From the NCBI GenBank assembly GCA_002422545.1, contig DIWF01000017.1, forward strand, positions 1 to 64,000: DNA of 64,000 bases, read 5' to 3'. The notes below the pieces were generated by a model. It did not search any database, was not told where the DNA came from, and saw only the letters and a program-made list of their open reading frames with translations. Origin of the DNA: Firmicutes bacterium UBA6113. GTDB taxonomy: Bacteria; Bacillota; Clostridia; Tissierellales; Sedimentibacteraceae. The position numbers were made by a program, and so were the translations under genes. Below are positions 33,215 to 41,738 of the stretch, piece after piece (positions within the stretch are counted from its first letter, which is position 1; each line of letters starts with the position of its first letter).

Positions 33215-34054
33215 TTAAAGAAATTCGCAATACTTGCACCCCTTGCATATTTCAACCTTGTTTTCAAATATTTTTTTGATTACATCAATTGTATTGGTTG
33301 CTTCCTTGTTTTTCTTATCAATTTTTGCTTCGTGAATAATTATTTTCCTAGGCGATATGCTTAAAAGTATGTTGATTATAATTTCATCATACAAGACTGT
33401 TTTTTCGCCAAGCTCTGTTGAAAACTCTGCGTTTGTTATAAAAGTTAGCTTCTGCATGTTCTTGTCGTAAACCTGAAGCTTGTTATTGTTGTACATGATG
33501 TTCACAAGTTCATTTTCTTTTTCATCCTTGTCGGATATGAGCTTAATGATGCTGATAAAATCAAGGTATTCCTTCTTCATAAGGTAGGAGTCGATACATC
33601 TTTCAACCACCTGGACTGCATAAAGCTTAATGAACTTAAGCCTGAAGTTTATGAATCCGTTTAAATTTATTGTACTGGACCTTTCAAGGACTTCCTTGAA
33701 TTTATTTTTGATTATAAGCTTGATTTTAACGTCGTTGTCTATTTCATCTTCTATGTCTTCTATTATGGCCCCCACTTCATCCTCATCAAAATAGAAGTAG
33801 TTTTCCTTAAGGCAGTTTATGCTCTCTAGTTTTGTGTATTCAACCAGAAGTTTTGTCACCCTTGCAATTATTTTTTCAGTGAGTTCTCTTTTATTTAATT
33901 TTTCGTTTGTAAAATATCTTACTCGTATATTTCCTTCATCTGTGGAGGATAATTCTATATTAATATCACTTTCATCTAAATTTGTGATTATTTTGATATT
34001 ATTAAACACTTCATGATTTTCATTTTCATTTAACTCTAATGATAAAAGCTCCAC
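33215..34054 (-). CDS. YtxC-like sporulation protein
   Basis: A 279-residue protein resembling the putative sporulation protein YtxC: helical middle (INLNGFINFRLKFIKLYAVQVVERCIDSYLMKKEYLDFI region, about 150-190) and a C-terminal half with the HEAKIDKKN segment and a final cysteine cluster CKGCKYC. The start is GTG, with AGGAG 7 nt upstream. It follows the DUF6873-like gene by 26 nt. No enzymatic role is known. Confidence 0.7.
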   Translation of the reverse strand: MELLSLELNENENHEVFNNIKIITNLDESDINIELSSTDEGNIRVRYFTNEKLNKRELTEKIIARVTKLLVEYTKLESINCLKENYFYFDEDEVGAIIEDIEDEIDNDVKIKLIIKNKFKEVLERSSTINLNGFINFRLKFIKLYAVQVVERCIDSYLMKKEYLDFISIIKLISDKDEKENELVNIMYNNNKLQVYDKNMQKLTFITNAEFSTELGEKTVLYDEIIINILLSISPRKIIIHEAKIDKKNKEATNTIDVIKKIFENKVEICKGCKYCEFL

Positions 34055-34080
34055 TTAGTCACTCCTCTCTGCCAGGGAGG

Positions 34081-34815
34081 TCATATTATTGGTATCAGCG
34101 ATCCCAAATCTATTATTTGTCGACTTGAAGCTTCTTCATATATATATCCTGCAGTATGGATAAATTGCTTTAATGAATATAAAATATTTTCATCAGCAAT
34201 CTTGCCTGTTGACAAAAATATTTTTTCATTAATTTTCCCTGCACAGCCACCGATAAATCCGTGATTATATCCCTTCAGATACACCACCTTGGGATCTATA
34301 TACATACAGTCTATATTATATGATTTGAGTTTTTCATGTATCAGGACATCTGATGTCAAAGCTTGTGTTTCACTGATTGGGGCTGTGGAACATTTAGAGT
34401 AGCCTTGATTGACATGAATGAATTCAACGCCTGCTTCTTCCAAATAATACTTTAAAACCTGGTCTGTATGCTTTGTATTGTGCACAGCATATCTCCCTAT
34501 TCTTGCTACATTATATGCTATATCCTCAGGATAGTTTCTACACAGAGTTTTTCCACCTTTAATAACTTTTATTCCTATGCTTTCTAAAACATTTTTATAA
34601 TAATCATACACATTTGGAGCAACAATAAATGTTTGAAAATCAACAGGAAAAATGACCATATCCGGATGTCCGTCAACAGGTTCCTGCAAATCCGCACACC
34701 TTATGGATTTAATTGGTTCAATGTTCATATTTTTCAAATAATTTAAAATTTCATCATCAGCCTTGTAGTCAATTATGACAAATCTTGGCTTTTTATAAGG
34801 TAAATATGGGTTCAT
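34081..34815 (-). CDS. DUF6873-like protein (guanidino-modifying-enzyme fold)
   Basis: A 244-residue protein. The sequence RFVIIDYKADDEILNYLKN, then HVNQGYSKCSTAPISETQ and GGCAGKI, resemble the uncharacterised DUF6873 family placed in the GME (pentein) fold. A cysteine near the C-terminal part could be catalytic, but no activity is known. Divergent from the ModE-like gene with 109 nt between; upstream of the YtxC-like gene. Confidence 0.6.
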   Translation of the reverse strand: MNPYLPYKKPRFVIIDYKADDEILNYLKNMNIEPIKSIRCADLQEPVDGHPDMVIFPVDFQTFIVAPNVYDYYKNVLESIGIKVIKGGKTLCRNYPEDIAYNVARIGRYAVHNTKHTDQVLKYYLEEAGVEFIHVNQGYSKCSTAPISETQALTSDVLIHEKLKSYNIDCMYIDPKVVYLKGYNHGFIGGCAGKINEKIFLSTGKIADENILYSLKQFIHTAGYIYEEASSRQIIDLGSLIPII

Positions 34816-34924
34816 AATTGCTCCTGCACAAATTGGATATTGAAAAATAATATATTTTCTATTATTATATCATTTTTTCAATTATTCTGGTAAAATACAA
34901 ATATATTATTTTGGGGAGATTTAA

Positions 34925-35269
34925 ATGGAAGAATTGCATTATCACTTACATATTCGCCTTGCAAAAAATGAGGTTTTCTTCGGTCCTGGAGTATTGACTC
35001 TCCTTACATTGACACAAGAATGCGAATCCTTAAGCGCCGCTGCTAAAAGCATGGACTTGTCTTATTCAAAAGCATGCAAAATGGTAAAGGGCTCTGAAAC
35101 TGCTCTTGGTTTTAAGCTATTAGACAGAAAAATAGGAGGAACCGGCGGAGGCGGCTCAAAATTAACACCTGAAGGCATAGAATTTTTGGAAAAATACTCT
35201 GCTTTTTTAAATGAACTTAACACTCATGCCTCTGAGTCGTTTGTCAGATATTTCAGCAAATATATTTAA
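34925..35269 (+). CDS. ModE-type DNA-binding regulator without molbindin domain
   Basis: A 114-residue LysR-type winged helix protein matching the N-terminal half of ModE: GVLTLLTLTQECESLSAAAKSMDLSYSKACKMVK (HTH), then LLDRKIGGTGGGGSKLTPEG, the ModE wing. The C-terminal molybdate-binding Mop domains are missing, as in other short ModE proteins. GGGGAG precedes the ATG. It is convergent with modC and probably regulates modABC through the dyad at 37968. Confidence 0.88.
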   Translation: MEELHYHLHIRLAKNEVFFGPGVLTLLTLTQECESLSAAAKSMDLSYSKACKMVKGSETALGFKLLDRKIGGTGGGGSKLTPEGIEFLEKYSAFLNELNTHASESFVRYFSKYI

Positions 35270-35301
35270 TCAATTTCTGCTGCTCATATTTGTCACTTTT
35301 T

Positions 35302-35330
35302 AACTGCATCAAAAATGCTTTGGTGCAGTT
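35302..35330. other. Stem-loop between the ModE-like gene and modC
   Basis: AACTGCATCAAA (35302-35313) pairs with TTTGGTGCAGTT (35319-35330) allowing one G-U pair. It sits between two convergent genes and probably acts as a weak bidirectional stop, though the T-runs are poor. Confidence 0.4.
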
Positions 35331-35354
35331 GGCTGTTCTTAAGATTACTATTTA

Positions 35355-36413
35355 TCATTTCAACATTAAGATTGAATCATCAGGAACATTTAAATAAAGA
35401 CTTTTATTGTTTTTTCTTTTATTCCATTCATCCTTGCTGACTTTAAATAATATTTCAGAATTTTCATTTGGTGTTTTGTTGTTCATATTTTCAAACATTA
35501 TTATATAATCGAAAACTTCTTCAACAACTTTATTGACTTTGCATACAACCGTATTTTTCTTGTCTGCTGTGTCCGTCATTTGAAAACTGTGTTCTCGAAT
35601 GCCAATATAATTTATATTTTCCGGAACTATATTTTCCGTTTCAAATATAAAATCCCAATCAACAGCATAAACACTATGCTTTGATAAAACATCACATCTC
35701 GAAATATTTTTGCATCCCGTAAGCCTGGCTGCAGCTGCATGTCTTGGCTTTATAAATAATTCCTTTGTTTTTTCCGAAAGAACCGTTCTTCCCTTGTCAA
35801 TAACAACAAGATTTTCGCAGAATCTGTATACTTCATCCATGCTGTGGGTGACCATCAGCACCTTCCCTTTATACAGATTCAACATATCTAGAACTTCCGC
35901 CTGAATTTTATCTTTCAAATGTGAATCAAGAGCAGAAAAAGGCTCATCCAAAAGCAGCACATCAGGCTCATAAGCAAAAATGCGCGCCAGGGCCACTCTT
36001 TGCTGCTGTCCTCCTGAAAGCTGTGAAGGATATTTGTTTTCCAGCCCTTCAAGATGAAACGACCTTATAATCTCATCAGTCTTGATCTTCTTTTCCTTCT
36101 TCGTTAATTTCAGTCCTGCACCTATGTTTTGCTCTGCAGTCATATGTGGAAACAGTGCATAATTTTGAAACAGATAGCCTATGTTCCTTTCCTGAGGACT
36201 TAAATTGATTTTATTGGCAGAATCAAAAAGCACCCTCCCGTTGAGTACAATCAGCCCTTCATCAGGTGTTTCAATACCTGCAATGCATTTTAGCGTCATA
36301 CTCTTTCCGCTGCCTGAAGCACCCAGTATTCCAAGATATTCTTCATCCATTTCAAAATTAGCATCAAGCGTGAATCCTTTATAATATTTTTTTATCGAAA
36401 CCAGTAAGCTCAT
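35355..36413 (-). CDS. modC: Molybdate/tungstate ABC transporter ATPase
   Basis: A 352-residue ATPase: Walker A GASGSGKSMTLK (about 31), signature LSGGQQQRVALARI (about 130), Walker B VLLLDEPFSALD, H-loop THSMDEVYRF, and a C-terminal extension of about 120 residues corresponding to the Mop/TOBE region that in ModC senses oxyanion. Last gene of modABC; starts 5 nt after modB. Confidence 0.9.
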   Translation of the reverse strand: MSLLVSIKKYYKGFTLDANFEMDEEYLGILGASGSGKSMTLKCIAGIETPDEGLIVLNGRVLFDSANKINLSPQERNIGYLFQNYALFPHMTAEQNIGAGLKLTKKEKKIKTDEIIRSFHLEGLENKYPSQLSGGQQQRVALARIFAYEPDVLLLDEPFSALDSHLKDKIQAEVLDMLNLYKGKVLMVTHSMDEVYRFCENLVVIDKGRTVLSEKTKELFIKPRHAAAARLTGCKNISRCDVLSKHSVYAVDWDFIFETENIVPENINYIGIREHSFQMTDTADKKNTVVCKVNKVVEEVFDYIIMFENMNNKTPNENSEILFKVSKDEWNKRKNNKSLYLNVPDDSILMLK

Positions 36414-36418
36414 TTGTC

Positions 36419-37096
36419 CTAATCCTTATTTGAATATTTTCTTTCTTTTGAAGTGAAATAGTTCATCATTGACAGCACAACAAAAGAAACCATCAATACT
36501 ACCGCAACATATCCGTACGCTCCTTCCAAGTTGCCTGCTGCAACTTCGGAATAAATTGCCAGTGGAAGCGTCCTAGTCTTGTTTGCTATGTTTCCTGCTA
36601 TCATTGCCGTTGCTCCAAACTCCCCAAGACCTCTGGCAAATGCAAGTACGCCTCCTGAAGCTACTCCGGGTAATGCTGCTGGCATCACTACACGCCAGAA
36701 TATTTTTCTTTCTGACATACCTAGTGTACGTCCTGCCATTACTAATGTTTCATCTACTTGTTCGAACGCACCTCTTGATGAGCGGTACATAAGTGGAAAA
36801 GAAACAACGACTGCTGCCAATACAGTTGCTGTCCATGAAAATATAATCTTAACACTCAAAAATTGAAGCAATAGCATCCCCAAAGGCCTTTTAACTCCAA
36901 ATATCAGCAAGAGAAAAAATCCTACTACTGTGGGCGGAAGCACCAAAGGCATGGTCAGCAAACCATCAATGACGATCTTTAGCTTATCAGATTTCATTCC
37001 TGCAACTAACCTCGCTGCAAAAATTCCAAGGAAAAATGTAATTAAAATTGACAGCGAGGCTGTCCTTAATGAAATGAGCATTGGAGACCAGTCCAT
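36419..37096 (-). CDS. modB: Molybdate/tungstate ABC transporter permease
   Basis: A 225-residue permease with five to six membrane segments. The MPLVLPPTVVGFFLL stretch (about 49), the coupling loop AGRTLGMSERKIFWRVVMPAALPG (about 142) and RGLGEFGATAMIAGN are all typical of ModB. Starts 8 nt after modA. Confidence 0.93.
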   Translation of the reverse strand: MDWSPMLISLRTASLSILITFFLGIFAARLVAGMKSDKLKIVIDGLLTMPLVLPPTVVGFFLLLIFGVKRPLGMLLLQFLSVKIIFSWTATVLAAVVVSFPLMYRSSRGAFEQVDETLVMAGRTLGMSERKIFWRVVMPAALPGVASGGVLAFARGLGEFGATAMIAGNIANKTRTLPLAIYSEVAAGNLEGAYGYVAVVLMVSFVVLSMMNYFTSKERKYSNKD

Positions 37097-37104
37097 ATAA
37101 CCTC

Positions 37105-37944
37105 CTATTTTAATGACGTAAATCCATATTTTTCAAACACAGACAAAGCTTCATCGCTTTTGAGAAATTCAACGAACAATTTCGCAGTATCTTGCTTTGT
37201 TGAAGCCTTTACAACTCCCACAGGGTAGATTACTTTTGATACGATTCCTTCCGGTGCTTCTGCTGCAACAATTACATTTTCATTTGAAGCAGCATCTGTT
37301 GAATAAACAACACCTGCATCTGCGCTTCCTTCAGAAATCCAGTTTAAAACTTCGGTTACATTTGTTCCAAGACTTGATTTTGCCAATACTTCATCCCATA
37401 GGCCCAGATTTTCAAACGCTTCCTTGGCATACTGACCGGCAGGAACACTCTCAGGATCACCAACAGCAACAGTATCTGCTTTTAAAATTTCTTCGAAAGC
37501 AGTAATTCCTTTATCACTGTCCTTGGGTACAATCAAGACTATTTTATTTTCAAGAAGCTTGACTATTGATTCCTTAACCATGAGTTCCTTTTCATCCAAT
37601 GCATTCATCTGTTTCATTGCTGCTGACATGAACACGTCAACATCTGCACCTTCCTCTATCTGAGCCTGCAGCTTTCCCGAGCTGTCATATGTTGCATCTA
37701 CCGTAATGCTTTGATGTTTTTCTTCAAATATTGGAATTAAGTCATCTTCAAAACAATTTTTTAAACTTGCAGCAGCTGCAATAAGCAATGTTTCATTTCC
37801 GGCTGATTCAGTCTCCTTCTCGTCTTGGCTGTTGTCTGCAGCTGAAGAAGAATCCTGACTTTCGGCAGGTTCAGTGTCTTTGCTGCATGCTGAAAAACTA
37901 AGTATTAAACAAGTAATTAAAACTAAAGTAATAATTTTTTTCAT
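37105..37944 (-). CDS. modA: Molybdate/tungstate-binding lipoprotein
   Basis: A 279-residue binding protein with signal peptide and lipobox SFSAC (about residue 20). ModA features: LLIAAAASLKNCFEDDLIPIFEE, TYDSSGKLQAQIEEGADVDVFMSA and GSADAGVVYSTDA. Start 37944 is preferred since GGAGG lies 5 nt upstream; the longer TTG start would contain that site. Molybdate or tungstate cannot be decided by eye; AOR-family neighbours favour tungstate. Confidence 0.93.
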   Translation of the reverse strand: MKKIITLVLITCLILSFSACSKDTEPAESQDSSSAADNSQDEKETESAGNETLLIAAAASLKNCFEDDLIPIFEEKHQSITVDATYDSSGKLQAQIEEGADVDVFMSAAMKQMNALDEKELMVKESIVKLLENKIVLIVPKDSDKGITAFEEILKADTVAVGDPESVPAGQYAKEAFENLGLWDEVLAKSSLGTNVTEVLNWISEGSADAGVVYSTDAASNENVIVAAEAPEGIVSKVIYPVGVVKASTKQDTAKLFVEFLKSDEALSVFEKYGFTSLK

Positions 37945-37967
37945 TTCATCCTCCAATTTTTGTGATT

Positions 37968-37991
37968 CGTTATACTTTTAATAATATAACG
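37968..37991. promoter_or_regulatory. ModE-type operator upstream of modA
   Basis: CGTTATA (37968-37974) and TATAACG (37985-37991) form a perfect dyad with a 10-nt spacer, as in known ModE boxes (CGTTATA..TATAACG). It lies 24 nt upstream of the modA start codon, so binding would repress modABC. Confidence 0.8.
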
Positions 37992-38119
37992 TCTGTGAAA
38001 ATTAATAGAAGAACATATATTTTTATCCTTCTATTTTTAATATTTTCTCATCTGCTACCAACATAATTATTTTTTTAGTTATGAACTTAACAATATAAAT
38101 GACATTTATTATCAGAATA

Positions 38120-39145
38120 TCATCTGATGGACTCTACAAAGATTTCTACTACACCACCGCATACCATACCTTCATCTTCGGCGTATTTTCCCGTCATGTC
38201 AACAAAAATCAATTTATGTTTTTTATTGTCAATGCACATCAATGCACTTCCCCTTATGCTGGCTTCAACACATCCTCCGCCAATGGTCCCTATTATTGTT
38301 CCATCTTTGTAAACTAACATCTTTGTTCCCACATCCCTTGGAGCTGAGCCTTTTCTTGAGACAATTGTGACAAGGGCTTTTGGTACTTCCCTTTTTTCTT
38401 CACTAAGCACAGCATTTACCAATTCATCGCTGTAGGCACTTGAACCTGTTTCCTTGTTCTTGATTTCAATGATTTGAGCCATTATTGCCACTGCAATTTC
38501 TTCAGGTGTCTCGGCTCCGATTTTCAGTCCGATAGGCGTGTAAACTTCGCTTAATTTTTCCCGGGAAATGCCTTCACTTTCTAAATAATCCAACACTTTG
38601 GCCACTCGAACCTTGCTTCCAATCATGCCTATATAAGCATTTTCTTTTTCAATAATCTTTTCCAAACAAGTCTGGTCATAACGGTGGCCTCTTGTTACTA
38701 TAACAAAAAACGTGCTGTTATCTCCTTCAATATTGCTTAATGCTTCTTCAAATGGCTTGCATACAACCTTGTCTGCTCCTGCTTTCACAGCATTGTTGGC
38801 AAATGTGATTCTGTCATCTATTACTGTCACTGGCAAGTCAAGAAGTTTGCATATTTTAATAATAGGAATAGAAATATGACCTGCCCCGCAGACAACAACA
38901 TTGTATCTATGCCGCATGAATTCCACATATATATTTTTTTCATCCACCGTTACTACCTGGCTTTTTTTATTTGCAGGTATGGCAGAAATTATTTCTTCGA
39001 AGTTTAAATCATCATTGTCCGTATACACTACTTCTCCGTCTGACAAAACAATTTTTTCTCCGATGTTATCGCCTGATAAAATTGTGATTACAATATTTTC
39101 CTTGCTTTTGTCTATTTGTTTGAGAAATTTATAAAAATCCATCAT
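38120..39145 (-). CDS. XdhC/CoxI-family protein, domain order reversed
   Basis: A 341-residue protein. A Rossmann domain comes first (NVVVCGAGHISIPIIKICKLL about 82, DDRITFANN, GMIGSKVRVAKVL), and the XdhC/CoxI domain second (VTIVSRKGSAPRDVGTKMLVYKDG about 262, IGGGCVEASIRG). XdhC proteins bind molybdenum cofactor and insert or sulfurate it in molybdenum hydroxylases. Two ATGs are adjacent (39145, 39142); GGAG is 6 nt before the second. Follows the molybdopterin-binding protein gene. Confidence 0.85.
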   Translation of the reverse strand: MMDFYKFLKQIDKSKENIVITILSGDNIGEKIVLSDGEVVYTDNDDLNFEEIISAIPANKKSQVVTVDEKNIYVEFMRHRYNVVVCGAGHISIPIIKICKLLDLPVTVIDDRITFANNAVKAGADKVVCKPFEEALSNIEGDNSTFFVIVTRGHRYDQTCLEKIIEKENAYIGMIGSKVRVAKVLDYLESEGISREKLSEVYTPIGLKIGAETPEEIAVAIMAQIIEIKNKETGSSAYSDELVNAVLSEEKREVPKALVTIVSRKGSAPRDVGTKMLVYKDGTIIGTIGGGCVEASIRGSALMCIDNKKHKLIFVDMTGKYAEDEGMVCGGVVEIFVESIR

Positions 39146-39196
39146 ATTCTCCTATTGAGTATGTCCAATTAAATTATCTACAGATTCCTGTATGTA

Positions 39197-40222
39197 TTAA
39201 TACTTTCCGAAATGACAATTAGGGAAAGTACACACTTCGCACTTCAGGCATTGTCCTCCATAACCCATTCTAGTAATGTCTCTCTTTACAATAATCTCTC
39301 CTGCCATTACCCTTGGCAGCAGTATATCAAATGCAGTTGTTGCAGAAAACATCACGCATCCGGGAAGTCCGAAAACAGGAATACCATCCAGGTATGCAAA
39401 CAACAACATTGCTCCCGGCAGCACAGGTGAACCGTATGATACTATGTCTGCACCGGTTGATTTTATTGCACCTGGAGTTTTGTCATCAGGGTCTACAGAC
39501 ATTCCTCCGGTCACAACTATGAGTTCTGCTCCCCTTTCTTTGCACTTTAATATGGTTTCTTTGATTGTGTCTGAATCATCAGGCACTATAGTCTTATAAA
39601 ATACTTCAGTTCCAAATTCCAACAGTTTTCTTTCCACAACAGGTCCGAATTTATCTTCTATTCTTCCCTTAGACACTTCGCTTCCTGTCACAATTATTGC
39701 TGCCTTAAATTTTTTAAATGTCTTGACCTCAAAAATTTTTCCATTTTCAAGGATAATCTTTTCAACATCTTTAATTTTGGTTTTATCTATTTTCAGCGGT
39801 ATAACTCTGCAGCCGCCTATAAGTTCCCCTTCATTTATGGTTCTGTCCCCATGAATTGTAGCCAGGCAAATATCTCCAAGCTCATTGACATCATCAAGCA
39901 CGTCACGATTTATCTTAAGAAGTCCTTTGTAATCGGGAAGAATGTTGATTTTCCCTTCATGAGGAGGCGTTGAAAAATGAACACCGTTGCCGCAAATAAG
40001 ATTCCCTAAAGCCAATGCAGCTTCGTCTTCATGAAGTTCATTTTCATTAAGTTCGAAAATATATATATGCTCTTTTCCAATCCTTAAGAGTCTTTCAATA
40101 TCTTCTCCCTTTATAACATGTCCCTTTTTAAAGGCTACTCCTTTAAATTCCCCTGGCACAATTTCTGTAATATCATGTCCAAGCACCATTCCAACTGAAT
40201 CTTCCGTTTTTACTACCTTCAT
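39197..40222 (-). CDS. Molybdopterin-binding protein with C-terminal Cys cluster
   Basis: A 341-residue protein. Residues about 170-310 form a MoaB/MogA-like molybdopterin-binding domain (AAIIVTGSEVSKGRIEDKFGP, VVTGGMSVDPDDKTPGAI, LPGAMLLFAYLDGIPVFGLPG). The N-terminal 160 residues are a MoeA-like/SAF-type region. The end is cysteine-rich (CLKCEVCTFPNCHFGKY). It probably handles or senses the pterin-bound metal cofactor. It lies between tatA and the XdhC gene. Confidence 0.85.
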   Translation of the reverse strand: MKVVKTEDSVGMVLGHDITEIVPGEFKGVAFKKGHVIKGEDIERLLRIGKEHIYIFELNENELHEDEAALALGNLICGNGVHFSTPPHEGKINILPDYKGLLKINRDVLDDVNELGDICLATIHGDRTINEGELIGGCRVIPLKIDKTKIKDVEKIILENGKIFEVKTFKKFKAAIIVTGSEVSKGRIEDKFGPVVERKLLEFGTEVFYKTIVPDDSDTIKETILKCKERGAELIVVTGGMSVDPDDKTPGAIKSTGADIVSYGSPVLPGAMLLFAYLDGIPVFGLPGCVMFSATTAFDILLPRVMAGEIIVKRDITRMGYGGQCLKCEVCTFPNCHFGKY

Positions 40223-40283
40223 TTTTCAAATTCCTTTCGCTATGCTTATGCATCCGTAAAATTTATTAAACTATATCATAAAC

Positions 40284-40514
40284 TCAATTGTTTTCATTTT
40301 CATCTTTTTTGGCTGTTTCAACTGTTTCAACCTTCTCAGTTTTTTGTGTTTTATCATCAAGTGATAAATCTTCTTTAATATCCTTGGAAAAATTTTTAAA
40401 TTCGTTAATTGTTTTTCCAAGTGCTTTTCCTAATTCCGGAAGCTTGGATGGTCCAACTACAATTAATGCAATAGCCAATATCAATATTAGTTCACCGGTA
40501 CCTATTCTTCCCAT
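40284..40514 (-). CDS. tatA: Sec-independent translocase subunit TatA
   Basis: A 76-residue protein: single N-terminal membrane span (ELILILAIALIVV), the GPSKLPELGKALGKTI amphipathic helix typical of TatA, and an acidic tail. TatA oligomers form the pore for folded proteins. GAGGAG precedes the ATG. A second tatA lies at 44632; no tatC is in the window. It is placed among metal-cofactor enzyme genes, one of which carries a Tat signal. Confidence 0.95.
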   Translation of the reverse strand: MGRIGTGELILILAIALIVVGPSKLPELGKALGKTINEFKNFSKDIKEDLSLDDKTQKTEKVETVETAKKDENENN

Positions 40515-40584
40515 AATAATTCTCCTCTCACTTAATAACTATTTTTGCTATAATTATATCAAAATAATATTTAAAAATATATAA

Positions 40585-41670
40585 TTAACTCAAACTTGTT
40601 GATATTTTTCTCCTTAACAATTCCTTTTTTCTGCATATATCACACTGGTCATTATCTTGGTTACAAGGTATAAACTTTCTGTTGCATATTTTGCACACAC
40701 TTAAATTCACTTCTCTTTTAAGAATAAACTCCCATAATTCTGCAGCATCTTTACCTTTAATTATGGCTTTTTTAGGACATACTGTTTCACACAAGCCACA
40801 CTTGTAACAATTTTGGGGACTATGGTATAACTTGATCTTAGTTTCGGAATTTTCAATCTTCCACGCATTTCCTGGACAAACTGTTTCACATTTACCGCAT
40901 CCGTCACAATCTGTATTTACATCCCAATTTTCCCAAAATATATTGGAATAATTCCTTCCAGGTTCTAATTTCAAGTTTTTCATGGATTTTAGCAACATGA
41001 CGCGAAAAGATAAATCATTGTAATCTTTATCGATTATTGTACTTATTGTTTTTAAAGCAATATTGCCCGATTCTTTTTTGACAAGTTTAAATAAATCCCT
41101 TCGTGATAATTCTTCTTCAGTCAGATTCGAAAGTTCTTTCTCTTCCGTATGGATTTCATAAACAGTGTCTATTCCCATTGCATTAGTAAAGTTAACAGCC
41201 TTATTTAACGATTCTTTAAACAGAGAGTTGTTGTATCCCAACTTACATTTTTTGCATTTGCTCAAATTGAAATGTAACTTCTTGTCCTTATACATTATGA
41301 AAAGTGTTGCAATCAGTTCTGGATGCAAAGCATTTAAACAACTTATATTTAAATTTCCTTCTCCGCCTTCCAAAGAGCATGAAAACAGAAAATTTTTCTT
41401 TTCACCTGCATGATTAATTATATCATTTTCTCCTGTTCCTTTAAGCATTATAGCTTGAATAGGGCATTTAGCTTTGCATATACCACATTCCGTGCAAAGC
41501 TTCATGTCAAAAATCACACTTTTGTCTTTTAATTTAATAGCGTGTTCAGGGCAAGACTCTTTGCATATGTTGCACTCACATATTTTTCCGGATGCATAAA
41601 TACATTTGGTTTCATTTATTTCAGGAGGATTTTCTTCAGTTAATTTATGAATAAAGTAATCTAATATCAT
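40585..41670 (-). CDS. Polyferredoxin with C-terminal zinc-ribbon-like tail
   Basis: A 361-residue protein with two N-terminal [4Fe-4S] motifs (CECNICKESCPEH about 32, CTECGICKAKCPIQ about 60), a middle region of about 120 residues with a CKKC, two more motifs (CDGCGKCETVCPGN about 255, CYKCGLCETVCPKK about 287), and a terminal CKIC..CDIC pair about 330-345. It probably shuttles electrons to or from the AOR-type enzyme. A terminator separates it from ydhV upstream, and tatA follows. Confidence 0.85.
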   Translation of the reverse strand: MILDYFIHKLTEENPPEINETKCIYASGKICECNICKESCPEHAIKLKDKSVIFDMKLCTECGICKAKCPIQAIMLKGTGENDIINHAGEKKNFLFSCSLEGGEGNLNISCLNALHPELIATLFIMYKDKKLHFNLSKCKKCKLGYNNSLFKESLNKAVNFTNAMGIDTVYEIHTEEKELSNLTEEELSRRDLFKLVKKESGNIALKTISTIIDKDYNDLSFRVMLLKSMKNLKLEPGRNYSNIFWENWDVNTDCDGCGKCETVCPGNAWKIENSETKIKLYHSPQNCYKCGLCETVCPKKAIIKGKDAAELWEFILKREVNLSVCKICNRKFIPCNQDNDQCDICRKKELLRRKISTSLS

Positions 41671-41693
41671 TTAATCACACTTTCTTGCAATAA

Positions 41694-41719
41694 AATGGGA
41701 AAGCTAAAGCTCTCCCATT
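41694..41719 (-). terminator. Terminator after ydhV
   Basis: AATGGGA-A-AGC (41694-41704), TAAA loop, GCT-C-TCCCATT (to 41719), followed on the minus strand by TTTTATT. It lies 20 nt after the ydhV stop codon. Confidence 0.82.
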
Positions 41720-41738
41720 CCATCATTTTACATTATAT

